DNA of 64,000 nt from Aggregatibacter actinomycetemcomitans (GTDB lineage: Bacteria; Pseudomonadota; Gammaproteobacteria; Enterobacterales; Pasteurellaceae), in contig NZ_NRDF01000002.1 of assembly GCF_003130205.1 (NCBI RefSeq), positions 1 through 64,000 on the forward strand, written 5' to 3'. Positions 50,123-60,710 of the stretch are shown here, in pieces. Below the pieces are notes generated by a model. The model was not told the DNA's origin, made no database searches, and saw nothing but the letters and a program-made list of their open reading frames with translations. The translations under genes were made by a program, and so were the position numbers. Positions within the stretch are counted from its first letter, which is position 1. Each line of letters starts with the position of its first letter.

Positions 50123-50881
50123 ATGATTCCTGCGGAGCGACAAAAGTTATTACTCAATTTAATTAACCAAAAAGGTATTGTGAGCATTTCAAAATTAATG
50201 GAATCGCTCAATGTTTCACACATGACAATTCGTCGTGATATTCAAAAATTAGAAGAGATGGGGAAGGTTGTCTCAGTATCCGGTGGTGTGAAAATACATG
50301 AACATTTGTCTTTTGAGCCTACACATCAGGACAAATCGTTATTATTTCACGATCAGAAAGAAAAAATCGGCGAGCAGGCGGCAAAGTTGATTCCATCTAA
50401 TACTACGATTTATTTGGATGCCGGTACGACGACGTTGGAAATTGCCTATCGCATTATTGAACGCGATGATTTATTAGTCATAACCAACGATTTCTCCATT
50501 ACACATTTTTTAATGACCAGCGGCAAATGCCAATTAATCCATATCGGCGGTTCGGTGAATAAACTCAATCACTCGTCGGTAGGGGAACTGGCAGGGCAGT
50601 TTTTGCGTCAGCTGTCGGTTGACATTGCTTTTATCTCTACCTCTTCTTGGACATTGACGGGCTTAACCACGCCGGATGAAATGAAGCTACCGGTGAAAAA
50701 AACGATAATTGAGTCAAGCAATAAGCGGATTTTAGTCTCAGATTCTTCAAAATACGGTAAAGTTGCCACCTTCAAAATTGCAGCATTAAGCGTTTTCAAT
50801 ACGATTATTTGTGATAAAAATTTATTGCCTAATATAAAAGAAGCAATCCATGATATGGATATTGAATTGTTGCCGGTATAA
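50123..50881 (+). CDS. DeoR-family regulator of the tetronate operon (YgbI-like)
   Basis: The 252-residue protein has an N-terminal DeoR helix-turn-helix (LMESLNVSHMTIRRDIQKLE near residue 28) and a DeoR sugar-phosphate sensor domain (TIYLDAGTTTLEIA near 92, VITNDFSITHFL near 117, GGSVN near 143). It resembles YgbI, which sits beside the same genes in enterobacteria. The start at ATG 50123 (MIPAERQKL) follows GGAGGGGTT; the frame from 50099 has no ribosome site. It probably represses the divergent operon and its own gene. The effector may be a tetronate phosphate, which is inference. Confidence 0.88.
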   Translation: MIPAERQKLLLNLINQKGIVSISKLMESLNVSHMTIRRDIQKLEEMGKVVSVSGGVKIHEHLSFEPTHQDKSLLFHDQKEKIGEQAAKLIPSNTTIYLDAGTTTLEIAYRIIERDDLLVITNDFSITHFLMTSGKCQLIHIGGSVNKLNHSSVGELAGQFLRQLSVDIAFISTSSWTLTGLTTPDEMKLPVKKTIIESSNKRILVSDSSKYGKVATFKIAALSVFNTIICDKNLLPNIKEAIHDMDIELLPV

Positions 50882-50945
50882 CAAAATGTCGGGGCTAAGT
50901 TGGTATAACTTACAAGTGCGGTTGTTTTTTGGAGTATTTTTTTAA

Positions 50946-51296
<351 letters not shown>

Positions 51297-51322
51297 TCCA
51301 TGGGAAATAATACCGATAACAC

Positions 51323-51354
51323 CGCGCCTTGTTTCCACAAGGCGCGTTTTCTTT
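51323..51354 (+). terminator. glnB terminator
   Basis: Perfect 10-bp stem CGCGCCTTGT / ACAAGGCGCG with loop TTCC, followed by TTTTCTTT. Confidence 0.92.
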
Positions 51355-51365
51355 AAAGCACGGTC

Positions 51366-51377
51366 TTATGCTATAAT
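51366..51377 (+). promoter_or_regulatory. mltG-operon promoter, extended -10
   Basis: TATGCTATAAT: a perfect -10 (51372-51377) with the TGn extension and a weak -35, about 57 bp before mltG. Confidence 0.65.
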
Positions 51378-51434
51378 CTGGTCACTTTTTGGCATAATTT
51401 CCATAGAGAATTTCATCATCTTACGATAACGCTT

Positions 51435-52478
51435 ATGAAAAAATTTTGTTTATTTCTTTTGTTTTTACTTATCCTTCTTGCCGGCGCAGGATTTTGGGGA
51501 TATCGACAGCTACAACAATTTGTGCAGCAACCGGTGAATGTGCAAAAAGACCGGCTATTCACGGTGGAACGCGGCACCACGGGTAACAAACTGGTGACTT
51601 TGCTACAAAACGAACATCTGTTAGAAAATGCCGCCCTCCTGCCTTGGGTATTGAAAATTCATCCGGAATTTAGCAAGGTGAAAGCGGGCACTTACGCCTT
51701 GGATAACGTCAAAACCGTGGAAGATTTGCTGAAACTTCTCAATTCCGGTAAAGAAGCGCAATTTAACGTGCAATTTATTGAAGGCAACACCTTTAAAACC
51801 TGGCGAAAACGTTTGGAAAACGCACCGCACTTAAAGCAAACCTTAAAGGATAAATCCGAGCAGGAAATTTTTCACTTATTGGCGATTCCCGATGTGGCGC
51901 AAGAGGTGTACGAATGGCTGAAAATTGAAGGCTGGTTGTATCCCGACACCTATAATTACACGCCGAATTCCACCGATTTAGAGCTTCTGCAACGTTCCGC
52001 CGAACGCATGAAAAAAGCCTTGGATAAGGCATGGCGGGAACGTGATAAAGATCTGCCGTTGGCGAATCCTTACGAAATGCTGATCCTCGCGTCCATCGTA
52101 GAAAAAGAAACCGGCATCGCGGCGGAACGCCCGCAGGTGGCGTCGGTGTTCATTAATCGGTTAAGAGCCAAAATGAAACTGCAAACCGATCCGACCGTCA
52201 TTTACGGCATGGGCGACGATTACAACGGCAATATTCGCAAAAAAGATTTGGAAGCGCCAACGCCTTATAATACCTATGTGATTGACGGCTTGCCGCCGAC
52301 GCCGATTGCGATGCCGAGTGAAGAGGCATTGCAGGCGGTGGCACATCCGGCACAAACGGATTTTTATTATTTCGTGGCGGACGGCACGGGCGGTCATAAA
52401 TTCAGCCGGAATTTAAATGAACATAACAAAGCGGTGCAGGAGTATTTGCGCTGGTACCGCGAACAAAACGGAAAATAA
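51435..52478 (+). CDS. mltG: Endolytic murein transglycosylase MltG
   Basis: A 347-residue YceG-family protein with one N-terminal membrane helix (residues 5-24), a LysM-like subdomain, and the catalytic region [20 protein letters not shown] near residue 219, whose Glu is the catalytic acid. It ends with [19 protein letters not shown]. MltG cuts nascent glycan strands and sets their length. The gene begins a unit with tmk, holB and tatD, the order found in H. influenzae; tmk starts 1 bp after its stop. Confidence 0.94.
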   Translation: MKKFCLFLLFLLILLAGAGFWGYRQLQQFVQQPVNVQKDRLFTVERGTTGNKLVTLLQNEHLLENAALLPWVLKIHPEFSKVKAGTYALDNVKTVEDLLKLLNSGKEAQFNVQFIEGNTFKTWRKRLENAPHLKQTLKDKSEQEIFHLLAIPDVAQEVYEWLKIEGWLYPDTYNYTPNSTDLELLQRSAERMKKALDKAWRERDKDLPLANPYEMLILASIVEKETGIAAERPQVASVFINRLRAKMKLQTDPTVIYGMGDDYNGNIRKKDLEAPTPYNTYVIDGLPPTPIAMPSEEALQAVAHPAQTDFYYFVADGTGGHKFSRNLNEHNKAVQEYLRWYREQNGK

Positions 52479-52479
52479 T

Positions 52480-53112
52480 ATGACAGGCAAATTTATTGTC
52501 ATTGAAGGCTTGGAAGGGGCGGGCAAAAGCACCGCGCACCAATGTGTTGTGGATATGTTACATGAGTTGGGTGTGCAGGACGTAATGTTCACCCGCGAAC
52601 CGGGCGGTACGCCGCTGGCGGAAAAGTTACGCCACCTCATTAAATATGAAACCGAAGAATCGGTGACCGATAAAGCGGAGCTACTCATGCTTTATGCGGC
52701 ACGCGTGCAGCTGGTGGAAAATGTGATCAAGCCCGCTTTGGCACAAGGCAAGTGGGTGGTGGGCGACAGACATGATCTGTCCTCACAGGCTTATCAGGGC
52801 GGCGGTCGCCAGTTGGGAAAGGATCTTTTAAACACCTTAAAACAAACCGTACTGGGTGATTTTGAACCGGACTTAACCCTTTATTTGGATATTGACCCGG
52901 CGGTCGGCTTGGCGCGCGCGCGCGGACGGGGCGAACTGGATCGTATCGAACAGCAAAATTTGGATTTTTTCCATCGCACCCGCACCCGTTATTTGGAATT
53001 GGTGAATGACAATCCGAAGGCGGTGATCATCGATGCGGCGCAGCCTGTTGCGCAGGTGCGGGCGGACATTAAAAGTGCGGTCAAAAATTGGTGGGTTTCT
53101 CTTTCAAGATGA
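52480..53112 (+). CDS. tmk: Thymidylate kinase
   Basis: The 210-residue enzyme phosphorylates dTMP to dTDP. The P-loop [13 protein letters not shown] is at residue 8, the DR-type motif [18 protein letters not shown] near 95, and the LID region [14 protein letters not shown] near 148. The start at 52480 directly follows the mltG stop; the frame back to 52417 lies inside mltG. Its stop overlaps the holB start (ATGA). An uptake signal lies near the 3' end. Confidence 0.96.
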   Translation: MTGKFIVIEGLEGAGKSTAHQCVVDMLHELGVQDVMFTREPGGTPLAEKLRHLIKYETEESVTDKAELLMLYAARVQLVENVIKPALAQGKWVVGDRHDLSSQAYQGGGRQLGKDLLNTLKQTVLGDFEPDLTLYLDIDPAVGLARARGRGELDRIEQQNLDFFHRTRTRYLELVNDNPKAVIIDAAQPVAQVRADIKSAVKNWWVSLSR

Positions 53113-54092
53113 TTGCCTTATACCCTTGGCTTACGCCCGTTTATCAGAAAATCACGCAGGCTTTTGAGGAAGCCCTGGGGCACCATGCGTTGCTGATTCG
53201 TGCCGATGAAGGCTTGGGGGCTGAGCAGCTTTGCACCCTTTTGGCGCGGCGTTTGATGTGTTTAACGCCCAAAGGGGCGGAACCTTGCGGCGAATGCCAC
53301 GCCTGTCATTTGATGCAGGCGAACAGTCACCCGGATTTCCAGCCCATCGCGCCCATTGAAAATAAAGACATCGGTGTGGATCAAATTCGTGCCATGAACG
53401 AACAGGCGAATCAGCACGCGCAACAAAACGGCAATAAAGTGATTTATATCGAACAGGCGCACCGCCTCACGGAAGCCGCTGCCAACGCCATTTTGAAAAC
53501 ACTGGAAGAACCCCGCCCGAACACCTATTTCATTTTGCACAGCGATATGCAAAAGGCGTTGTTGCCGACCATTTACAGCCGTTGTCAGGTGTGGAATATT
53601 CTGCCGCCGGAGACGAATACCGCCGTGTACTGGTTACAGGCACAGACCTCTGTCGAAACGCCGGAAATTTTGACCGCACTTTTCGTGAATTACGGTCGCC
53701 CGCTGTTGGCTCTCGCCATGTTAGAGCAACATCTGCCAGAACAACGGCGCGAATTTTTACGCCAATTCTGGTTGTTTTATCGTCGCCGTTCGCCGTTGGA
53801 ATTGTTGCCGTTTTTTAATAAAGAGATTCTGTTGCAACAACTGGATTGGCTGTCGGCATTTTTGACCGACAGTCTGAAAAATAAATTGAACATTCGCGAA
53901 AATTGGATCTGCCGGGATATTGAGCGCGGCGTGATTCAATTCAGCCAAGGATTGTCCGCACCGGCGCTGTTAAAAGCGACGCAAATCGTCGGTAAAGTGC
54001 GGTCGGATTTGGCGACGAATAATGCGTTAAACCAGGAATTAATTTTATTGGACGGGCTGACCCGTTTAATTACCGAAGTGTTTGAAGGATAA
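53109..54092 (+). CDS. holB: DNA polymerase III subunit delta'
   Basis: The 327-residue clamp-loader subunit is an AAA+ protein. The zinc-binding CGECHACH follows at about residue 57 after [10 protein letters not shown], and the SRC motif appears in TIYSRCQVW near 157. The Walker A is degenerate ([10 protein letters not shown]), as expected because delta' does not hydrolyse ATP. The start MIALYPWL at 53109 overlaps tmk by 4 bp. tatD follows by 3 bp. Uptake signals are translated at about 53675 and 53995. Confidence 0.94.
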   Translation: MIALYPWLTPVYQKITQAFEEALGHHALLIRADEGLGAEQLCTLLARRLMCLTPKGAEPCGECHACHLMQANSHPDFQPIAPIENKDIGVDQIRAMNEQANQHAQQNGNKVIYIEQAHRLTEAAANAILKTLEEPRPNTYFILHSDMQKALLPTIYSRCQVWNILPPETNTAVYWLQAQTSVETPEILTALFVNYGRPLLALAMLEQHLPEQRREFLRQFWLFYRRRSPLELLPFFNKEILLQQLDWLSAFLTDSLKNKLNIRENWICRDIERGVIQFSQGLSAPALLKATQIVGKVRSDLATNNALNQELILLDGLTRLITEVFEG

Positions 54093-54095
54093 AAT

Positions 54096-54878
54096 ATGTT
54101 TATTGTGGATTCCCATTGCCATTTGGATGCGTTGGATTACGAAAAATTACATGAAAATATTGCCGATGTGGTGGCAAAAGCCAATGCGCGCGATGTGAAA
54201 CATTTATTGGCAATCGGCGTCACGTTGAGCCGTTTCGAGAAAGCTTATCCCGAACTGGCGCGGTTTGATAATGTTTCTTTGGCGTGCGGCGTGCACCCCT
54301 TGGATTTTGAGGAAGAACCTTACGACGCCGCCCGTTTGCTACGTTTGGCGCAGGATCCGAAAGTGGTCGCCATCGGTGAAATCGGTTTGGATTATTACTA
54401 CAGCGCAGAAAACAAGGCGCAGCAACAGGCGGTGTTCGCCAGTCAGATTGAGGTCGCCAATCAGTTAAATAAACCGGTGATTATTCATACCCGCGAAGCC
54501 CGTGAGGACACCATGCGCCTGTTGCGCGACAATCACGCGGAAAAGTGCGGTGGCGTTTTGCATTGTTTTACGGAAAATTACGACATGGCAAAACAAGCCT
54601 TGGATTTGGGTTTTTATATTTCTATTTCCGGCATCATTACCTTTAAAAATGCCGAGGAGATTCGCGATGTGGTGCGTAAGCTGCCGTTAGATCGTTTGTT
54701 GGTGGAAACCGATTCGCCGTATTTGGCGCCGGTGCCTTATCGCGGCAAACAAAATCAGCCGGCTTACACCCGTGAAGTGTGCGAATATGTGGCGGCACTG
54801 AAAGGCGTTTCGGCGCAGGAAATGGCGCAAATCACCACGCAAAACTTCGAGCGTTTATTTAAAATTCAGATACAATGA
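54096..54878 (+). CDS. TatD-family metal-dependent hydrolase (YcfH-like)
   Basis: The 260-residue TIM-barrel deoxyribonuclease-like protein has the metal ligands DSHCHLD at residue 5, [12 protein letters not shown] near 94, VIIHTREA near 128, LHCFTEN near 152 and [10 protein letters not shown] near 204. The family removes 3' nucleotides or acts on modified nucleic acids, though the in vivo role of YcfH is unclear. It ends the mltG-tmk-holB-tatD unit. An uptake signal lies at about 54543. Confidence 0.9.
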   Translation: MFIVDSHCHLDALDYEKLHENIADVVAKANARDVKHLLAIGVTLSRFEKAYPELARFDNVSLACGVHPLDFEEEPYDAARLLRLAQDPKVVAIGEIGLDYYYSAENKAQQQAVFASQIEVANQLNKPVIIHTREAREDTMRLLRDNHAEKCGGVLHCFTENYDMAKQALDLGFYISISGIITFKNAEEIRDVVRKLPLDRLLVETDSPYLAPVPYRGKQNQPAYTREVCEYVAALKGVSAQEMAQITTQNFERLFKIQIQ

Positions 54879-54909
54879 GGCTCAAACGAGTCGGAAAAAG
54901 GACGGAATA

Positions 54910-55434
54910 ATGCGTAAATTTTTTAAATATTTTTTCATTACGGTGATTTTGGTTTTTCATCTGTTTTTGTTCGCCACCGTGCACTACGTGTTCCCGCGCT
55001 ATGATGTGACGCAGGTCACCGGCGTGGAAGTGAAACGGATGGATAAAGACGGGTTAATCACCAAAACCAACCCGGCGGACGGCCCGACCCGCGACGTGTA
55101 TTTTATCAACACCCAACATTCGGACGGCAAAGTGCGGGTGTATCGTAACGAAGATACCGGCTGGGGTTTCCCGTTCTATTTTAAATTCGGTTCCGCGAAT
55201 TTGCAGGCGGAGGCACAGGCATTGGGTAACGAACAGAAAACCGTACAAATGAAATACTACGGCTGGCGTATTACGATATTTAACGAATTCCCGAATGCCT
55301 TGTCGGTAAGAGCACTGGAAGAAGGCGAATCGCCAAGCCATCCGATTTTCGCCTATATTTTCTATGTGATTTTGCTGTTCACTTTATTCTTCTCCGTGCA
55401 GTTCGTGCGCGGTTGGTTCGACAGCGAAAACTAA
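54910..55434 (+). CDS. DUF1523 family membrane protein
   Basis: A 174-residue protein with one membrane helix at each end (about residues 7-27 and 147-168) and a soluble domain between them, probably periplasmic. The central part TGVEVKRMDKDGLITKTNPA and YRNEDTGWGFPFYFKFGSAN is typical of DUF1523. No function is known. It follows tatD by 31 bp and is followed by an uptake-signal hairpin (55456-55492) and then paeA. Confidence 0.8.
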   Translation: MRKFFKYFFITVILVFHLFLFATVHYVFPRYDVTQVTGVEVKRMDKDGLITKTNPADGPTRDVYFINTQHSDGKVRVYRNEDTGWGFPFYFKFGSANLQAEAQALGNEQKTVQMKYYGWRITIFNEFPNALSVRALEEGESPSHPIFAYIFYVILLFTLFFSVQFVRGWFDSEN

Positions 55435-55524
55435 CGTTCTTTTCTCCTTTCTTCGGTGCGGTTGAAAAACGTTTTAAAAATCGACCGCACTTTATCTTTA
55501 TTTACATCAATGAATTGAAATCTT

Positions 55525-56835
55525 ATGAGTTTATTTACCGCGATTTTAGTTTTAATTTTATTAATTATCATCAGTGCCGTTGTGTCTTCCGCCGAAATTT
55601 CCCTGGCGGGGGCGCGTCGGATTAAATTGCAAAACATGGTCAACGAAGGCAACACGAAAGCCGCCATGGTGCTTAAGTTGCAGGAGCAACCGGGGCGCTT
55701 TATTACCGTGGTGCAAATCGGCTTGAACATGGTTGCCGTGTTGGGCGGGGTGATCGGCGAAGCGACCATTCGGGTGCACTTGCAACACTTTATTCATCAA
55801 TATACCGATGCGGTGTGGGTGGAAAGCGCCGCTTCCTGGATGGCGTTTTTTATCGTGACGGCTTCCTTTATTTTGCTGGCTGACCTCATGCCGAAACGCC
55901 TGGCAATGACCAATCCCGAAGTGGTGGCATTGCGCACGGTGCGGATTATGCAAATCTGCATTTTCCTATTGAAACCTATTGTGTGGGTGTTCGATTCCGT
56001 CGCCAATTTCATTTTTCGTATTTTTAAAGTATCTACCGTGCGTGAAGAAAGCATGACCTCCGAAGACATCGTGGCGGTGGTGGATGCCGGCGCAGAAGCG
56101 GGCGTGTTAAAAGCGCAGGAGCATTATCTCATCGAAAATATTTTTGATATGCAGCAACGCACGGTCACTTCTACCATGACCACCCGTGAAAACGTGATTT
56201 TTTTAGACCGCACTTTTACCCGCCAGCAAGTGCTGGATACGCTCACGAAGAATTCCCATTCCAAGCTGCTGATTTGCGATCAGGGTTTGGATCATATTTT
56301 AGGTTATGTGGAATCGCACAGTTTGCTGACGCTGTTCCTGAAAGAGGAACAGGTGCAGCTCACCGACAACCGTTTATTGCGCAAACCGCTGTTCGTGCCG
56401 GATACGTTATCTTTGTATGAAGTGCTCGAATTGTTTAAATCCACCGGCGAAGATTTTGCCGTTATCGTCAACGAATATGCGCTGGTAGTGGGCATTGTCA
56501 CCTTAAACGATGTGATGAGTATCGTCATGGGCGAGTTGGTATCCAGCGAAGAAGAACAGATTATTCGTCGCGATGAGGATTCCTGGCTGGTGGATGGCGC
56601 CACGCCGCTGGAAGATGTGAAACGCGCCTTGGATATCGAAGCCTTCCCGCACGATGAAAATTACGAAACCATCGCCGGTTTTATGATGTATATGCTACGC
56701 AAAATCCCGAAAAAAACCGATTTTGTACTGTACGACCGCTACAAATTTGAAATCATCGACACCGAGAATTTTAAAATCGATCAACTGATGGTGTCCTTTA
56801 GGAGGGATTTGGAAGAGAGTAATCATAAGGATTGA
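55525..56835 (+). CDS. paeA: CNNM/CorC-type transporter, PaeA (YtfL)-like
   Basis: The 436-residue protein has an N-terminal CNNM/DUF21 membrane domain with SSAEISLAGARRIKLQ near residue 21. A CBS pair occupies about residues 210-330 and a C-terminal CorC_HlyC domain follows (RDEDSWLVDGATPLEDV near 355). Full-length similarity is strongest to E. coli YtfL/PaeA, a cadaverine and putrescine exporter, including VVQIGLNMVAVLGG and NEYALVVGIVTLNDVM. The export role here is by homology. It ends at a GC-rich hairpin. Confidence 0.8.
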   Translation: MSLFTAILVLILLIIISAVVSSAEISLAGARRIKLQNMVNEGNTKAAMVLKLQEQPGRFITVVQIGLNMVAVLGGVIGEATIRVHLQHFIHQYTDAVWVESAASWMAFFIVTASFILLADLMPKRLAMTNPEVVALRTVRIMQICIFLLKPIVWVFDSVANFIFRIFKVSTVREESMTSEDIVAVVDAGAEAGVLKAQEHYLIENIFDMQQRTVTSTMTTRENVIFLDRTFTRQQVLDTLTKNSHSKLLICDQGLDHILGYVESHSLLTLFLKEEQVQLTDNRLLRKPLFVPDTLSLYEVLELFKSTGEDFAVIVNEYALVVGIVTLNDVMSIVMGELVSSEEEQIIRRDEDSWLVDGATPLEDVKRALDIEAFPHDENYETIAGFMMYMLRKIPKKTDFVLYDRYKFEIIDTENFKIDQLMVSFRRDLEESNHKD

Positions 56836-56841
56836 GTTTGT

Positions 56842-56864
56842 CGGGCGGGTGTTGTACCCGCCCG
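56842..56864 (+). terminator. Hairpin after paeA
   Basis: CGGGCGGGT / ACCCGCCCG, 9-bp perfect stem with loop GTTGT; the following AATTGTTTGG is a weak U-tract. Confidence 0.65.
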
Positions 56865-56955
56865 AATTGTTTGGATTTTAAATGACAGTCCGGGGATTCT
56901 CCCCGCATTCCTTTGTAAAAACGCCACGAAAATCCACCGCACTTTTACGTCAAAA

Positions 56956-57441
56956 TTATCCCTTCCGTACCAAAATCAAAAAACGGCAATCGTAAGGATT
57001 TTGTTCGTCGGCGGGGCGGTATTGTTCGAATTCGATGTGCCAACGGTTCCAATCAATAGGCGGGAAGAAGGTGTCGCCGTCTAGCTCCGTTTGGATTTCG
57101 GTGAGATACAGGCGGGTTGCCTGCGGTAAATATTGCTTGAACAGCTGCCCACCACCGATGAGCATGATTTCGTCGGAATCGCTGACAAAATTCACCGCAC
57201 TTTCCAGACTGTCTTTCCAAATGACACCGTCGTGCACGAAAGGTTGGCGGGAAAGCACGATATTGGTGCGTTTCGGTAATGGGCGACCGATGCTTTCAAA
57301 GGTTTTTCGTCCCATGATGACGGGCTTGCCGGTGGTGTTTTGGCGAAACCAGGCGAGATCGGCGGGCAAGTGCCACGGCATTTGGTTATCTTTGCCGATG
57401 ACATGGTTTTGAGTCATGGCGACAATCAGACTTAAACGCAT
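56956..57441 (-). CDS. folA: Dihydrofolate reductase
   Basis: A 161-residue DHFR, similar in length to the E. coli enzyme (159). The substrate-binding DNQMPWHLPADLAWFR is near residue 18 with the catalytic Asp in PADLAWF; MGRKTFESIGRPLP is near 43 and the NADPH loop MLIGGGQLFKQYLP near 93. It reduces dihydrofolate to tetrahydrofolate and is the trimethoprim target. It is convergent with paeA. Uptake signals lie at about 56936, 57195 and just upstream at 57471. Confidence 0.95.
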   Translation of the reverse strand: MRLSLIVAMTQNHVIGKDNQMPWHLPADLAWFRQNTTGKPVIMGRKTFESIGRPLPKRTNIVLSRQPFVHDGVIWKDSLESAVNFVSDSDEIMLIGGGQLFKQYLPQATRLYLTEIQTELDGDTFFPPIDWNRWHIEFEQYRPADEQNPYDCRFLILVRKG

Positions 57442-57480
57442 TGCGTTTCCTAATGTATTTAACGGGTTAAAGTGCGGTTA

Positions 57481-57945
57481 CTATACCACAGGTTTTTCCC
57501 GATAGAATAGTAAGCCCGGTAATGCCAAGCCGAAAACCAAGGCACCGAGAATGAATGTGGTGCTGATGAAGGAGGCGATCATTTGCTCAAATAAGGCGTC
57601 GGAGAAGCCATAATGGTGAATTTGTACGATGGCGATCATCGCCTCATATGCCTGCACGCCGGGAATCATCGGGATAATTGCCGCGACGGTGAACACTTTC
57701 GGGTGCGCCGAATAACGATGGGATAAATGCACGCCGATAAAGCCGATGAGCGCCGCGCCGACCAATGTCGCAAACACAATGGGAATGTTGCAATGCACTA
57801 AAATGGTGCGGGTGACGTGCCCTAAAGCGCCGAGCAGCGCACAATATTTCAGCGCTTTCGGCGGCACATTAAAGACCAACGCAAATCCCACTGTCGGAAT
57901 GGCGGCAAAAAACATATCGTCCAGTAACAAAAATAACCAATCCAT
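57481..57945 (-). CDS. yjjB: Threonine/serine exporter family protein, YjjB subunit
   Basis: The 154-residue membrane protein has about four to five helices and the ThrE_2 signature AAIIPMIPGVQAYEAM near residue 87. YjjB pairs with YjjP; in E. coli the pair exports succinate. It starts 1 bp after the yjjP stop, so the two are coupled. Confidence 0.88.
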   Translation of the reverse strand: MDWLFLLLDDMFFAAIPTVGFALVFNVPPKALKYCALLGALGHVTRTILVHCNIPIVFATLVGAALIGFIGVHLSHRYSAHPKVFTVAAIIPMIPGVQAYEAMIAIVQIHHYGFSDALFEQMIASFISTTFILGALVFGLALPGLLFYREKPVV

Positions 57946-57946
57946 C

Positions 57947-58732
57947 TTAATGCCCCCAAGTGGTGATGTTGAGTACGCTTAACGCGAAGACGATACCGAG
58001 GCAAGCGCCGAAGGTGAGAATGGTGGCGATCGCCCAACGTCCGATTCCCATGTTCACATAGCCTTTTAACATATCCGCCAAAGAATTGATTAACGGAAAA
58101 CCCGGTACCAGCAATAACACGCTGGAAGCTAAGGCGATTTGCGGATCGTTGCCGAGCTGGTATTTCAGGCTGGTGCCGGCGATGAGCGAAGCGACAAAAG
58201 CGGTGACGGCAAACACGATGACGGGGTTGTAATGTCGTTTGGACAATTCCTGCCGCACGAACATGGCGACGGAGGCGGCTAAAAAGGTGATAAGCGAAAT
58301 CAGGGCATTGCCGCCGGATAAATGGGCAAAGGAGGCGCAGGATAAACCGATCATCAAGACCACAAAATAGTGATTATATTTTAACGGTTTGAGCTGCGAG
58401 AGTTTTTTCCTGACCAGGTGAATGTCGTAGATTTTATGTTCGGCGGAGATGACAATGCGTTGCACGTCGGTGACCATTTGCATATTAATGCCTTTGTCAG
58501 TGCTTTTGCGGGCGGTGGTGATGCAATGGCCGTTAGCCAGGGTGGTGATGACAACGGCGTTGGCGGTGAGGGCGCATTCCACGCTTTCCACTCTCAGCGA
58601 CAAGCCGAGCCGCTGCGCCATTTGCGACACGACGGTACTTTCCGCGCCGTGTTGTAGCAACAAGAGCGCCGTTTGTACGCATAATCGCGTAACTTCCCGT
58701 TGATAATCGGGTGTGATGTTTTCCATTTCCAT
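57947..58732 (-). CDS. yjjP: Threonine/serine exporter family protein, YjjP subunit
   Basis: A 261-residue ThrE-family protein with a soluble N-terminal half (ALLLLQHGAESTVVSQMAQR near residue 22) and about five membrane helices in the C-terminal half, including LLVPGFPLINSLADMLKGY near 210. With YjjB it forms an export complex, reported for succinate in E. coli. That would be relevant to a fermentative Pasteurellaceae making succinate; the substrate here is by homology only. Confidence 0.88.
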   Translation of the reverse strand: MEMENITPDYQREVTRLCVQTALLLLQHGAESTVVSQMAQRLGLSLRVESVECALTANAVVITTLANGHCITTARKSTDKGINMQMVTDVQRIVISAEHKIYDIHLVRKKLSQLKPLKYNHYFVVLMIGLSCASFAHLSGGNALISLITFLAASVAMFVRQELSKRHYNPVIVFAVTAFVASLIAGTSLKYQLGNDPQIALASSVLLLVPGFPLINSLADMLKGYVNMGIGRWAIATILTFGACLGIVFALSVLNITTWGH

Positions 58733-58883
58733 GATGAATCTACCTAAAATTAATGAGCAATATTATAGACCTTTCGCTATTGAACAAAAAATGCTTAATA
58801 GAATAAGCACTAAAGTGCGGTAGGATTTTTGGATAAATTTTAGGATTTATGCTAATTTAAGCGCATTTTTGAGAGGAGTCGGT

Positions 58884-59990
58884 ATGCAACATAATAATAA
58901 AACCATTGTAGTGAAATTCGGCACCAGCACGCTCACGCAGGGCACGCCGAAATTGAATTTAGCCTATATGATGGAAATCGTTCGTCAGTTGGCACAATTA
59001 CATAAGGCGGGTTTTCGTCTGGTGATCGTGACTTCGGGCGCCATTGCCGCTGGTCGGCATTATTTAAATCATCCGCAATTGCCGCCCACCGTGGCGTCAA
59101 AACAATTGTTGGCGGCGGTGGGGCAGAGCCAGTTGATTCAAACCTGGGAAAAATTGTTCGCCATTTATGATATTCATATCGGGCAAATGTTGCTGACCCG
59201 CGCCGATATTGAAGATCGCGAACGTTTCCTGAATGCGCGCGATACCTTGCACGCGTTATTGGATAACCGCATTATTCCCGTGATCAACGAAAATGACGCG
59301 GTGGCGACGGCGGAAATTAAAGTGGGGGATAACGATAATTTATCGGCGTTAGTGGCGATTTTGGTGCAGGCGGAACAGTTATATTTATTGACCGATCAAC
59401 AGGGATTATTTGATAGCGATCCGCGCAAAAATCCGCAAGCGAAATTGATTTCGGTGGTGGATAAAATTACCGATCACATTCGTTCCATCGCCGGTGGCAG
59501 CGGCACGAATTTAGGCACGGGCGGAATGTCCACCAAAATCACGGCGGCGGATGTTGCGACCCGTTCGGGTATCGAAACCATCATCGCGCCGGGTAATCAG
59601 CCGAATGTAATCGTAGATTTGGCGTATGAACAACCAATCGGCACTAAATTCATCGTGCAGGCGGATCGTTTGGAAAGTCGCAAACAATGGCTGTTCGCCG
59701 CGCCGTCGACAGGCGTGCTGACCATTGATGAAGGCGCGCAAAGTGCGGTGTTAATTCAGCATAAATCTTTACTGCCGGCGGGCATTGTGAGTGTCAGCGG
59801 GCGTTTCTCACGCGGTGAAGTGGTGCGCATTCGGAATGCTCAAGGCAAAGACATTGCCCTTGGCATGCCGCGCTATAACAGCGATGCGCTGGAACTGATT
59901 AAAGGCAAACAATCGCAGGATATTGAACAATTGCTGGGTTATGAATACGGCGCAGTGGCGATTCATCGGGACGATATGATCGTGTTATAA
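58884..59990 (+). CDS. proB: Glutamate 5-kinase
   Basis: The 368-residue enzyme catalyses the first step of proline synthesis. The amino-acid-kinase domain has [10 protein letters not shown] at residue 9, [10 protein letters not shown] near 50, NENDAVAT near 136 and [12 protein letters not shown] near 215. A C-terminal PUA domain follows (about residues 275-365). The start MQHNNK at 58884 follows AGAGGAGTC; the frame to 58869 would include that ribosome site. It ends at a strong bidirectional terminator. proA is not in the window. Confidence 0.95.
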   Translation: MQHNNKTIVVKFGTSTLTQGTPKLNLAYMMEIVRQLAQLHKAGFRLVIVTSGAIAAGRHYLNHPQLPPTVASKQLLAAVGQSQLIQTWEKLFAIYDIHIGQMLLTRADIEDRERFLNARDTLHALLDNRIIPVINENDAVATAEIKVGDNDNLSALVAILVQAEQLYLLTDQQGLFDSDPRKNPQAKLISVVDKITDHIRSIAGGSGTNLGTGGMSTKITAADVATRSGIETIIAPGNQPNVIVDLAYEQPIGTKFIVQADRLESRKQWLFAAPSTGVLTIDEGAQSAVLIQHKSLLPAGIVSVSGRFSRGEVVRIRNAQGKDIALGMPRYNSDALELIKGKQSQDIEQLLGYEYGAVAIHRDDMIVL

Positions 59991-60002
59991 AAAAGAGAAA
60001 AG

Positions 60003-60034
60003 AAAAACGGCGTTCATCATAACGCCGTTTTTTT
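60003..60034. terminator. Bidirectional terminator between proB and fklB
   Basis: Stem AAAAACGGCGTT / AACGCCGTTTTT with loop CATCAT and T-runs on both strands. Confidence 0.92.
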
Positions 60035-60052
60035 GTGGGATGATTTCTTTAA

Positions 60053-60685
60053 TTACAGAATATCCAATAATTCCACTTCAAACACTAACGGGCTGAATGG
60101 CGGAATGGCTGCGCCCGCACCACGTTCGCCGTAAGCCAATTCATGCGGGATCGCTAAACGCCATTTGGAACCGACCGGCATCATGGAAAGGGCTTCGACC
60201 CAGCCTTTAATTACGCCGTTAACCGGGAACTCCGCCGGTTGACCGCGTGTGACGGAGCTGTCGAATACGGTGCCGTCCAGTAGCGTGCCAGTGTAGTGTA
60301 CGCGGACTTTGTCCGTGGCGGAAGGCACTTTTCCGTCGCCTTCAACCAGCACTTCATATTGCAAACCGGAATCGGTCATTTTCACACCGTCTTTTTGTTT
60401 GTTGGCTTCCAAAAAAGCTTTACCTGCCGCTTCAATTTCGTTGAATTGTGCCTGTTGCGCTTCTGCCGCTTGTTGTTGCAATTGTTGCAACGCTTGGCTG
60501 ATTTCGTTGAAATCCAATGCCGGCGTGTGTTGATTTAACACATCGTAAATCCCTTTTGCCACGGCTTCCGCTTTTACCGCCAATTGGCTGTCCAATAATT
60601 GCTGGCCGATTTGCAAGCCGATACCGTAGCTTCCTTTGGCTTGTGTATCGTCCAATTTCACTTGATTAAAAAACGCTGCCGTCAT
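60053..60685 (-). CDS. fklB: FKBP-type peptidyl-prolyl isomerase FklB
   Basis: The 210-residue protein has an N-terminal helical dimerisation domain (GSYGIGLQIGQQLL near residue 18, then a Gln/Ala-rich coil at about 60-90). A C-terminal FKBP domain has VRVHYTGTLLDGTVFDSS near residue 127, VIKGWVEAL near 158 and YGERGAG near 184. There is no signal peptide, so it acts in the cytoplasm like E. coli FklB (FKBP22) rather than FkpA. It catalyses proline isomerisation during folding. Confidence 0.9.
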   Translation of the reverse strand: MTAAFFNQVKLDDTQAKGSYGIGLQIGQQLLDSQLAVKAEAVAKGIYDVLNQHTPALDFNEISQALQQLQQQAAEAQQAQFNEIEAAGKAFLEANKQKDGVKMTDSGLQYEVLVEGDGKVPSATDKVRVHYTGTLLDGTVFDSSVTRGQPAEFPVNGVIKGWVEALSMMPVGSKWRLAIPHELAYGERGAGAAIPPFSPLVFEVELLDIL

Positions 60686-60710
60686 GTTGTTTTCCTTTGT
60701 ATGATAAAAA

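Noticed and set aside
53109-54092. Degenerate Walker A in holB as a sign of decay
   Set aside because: Delta' subunits normally lack a working ATP site; the zinc motif and length are normal.
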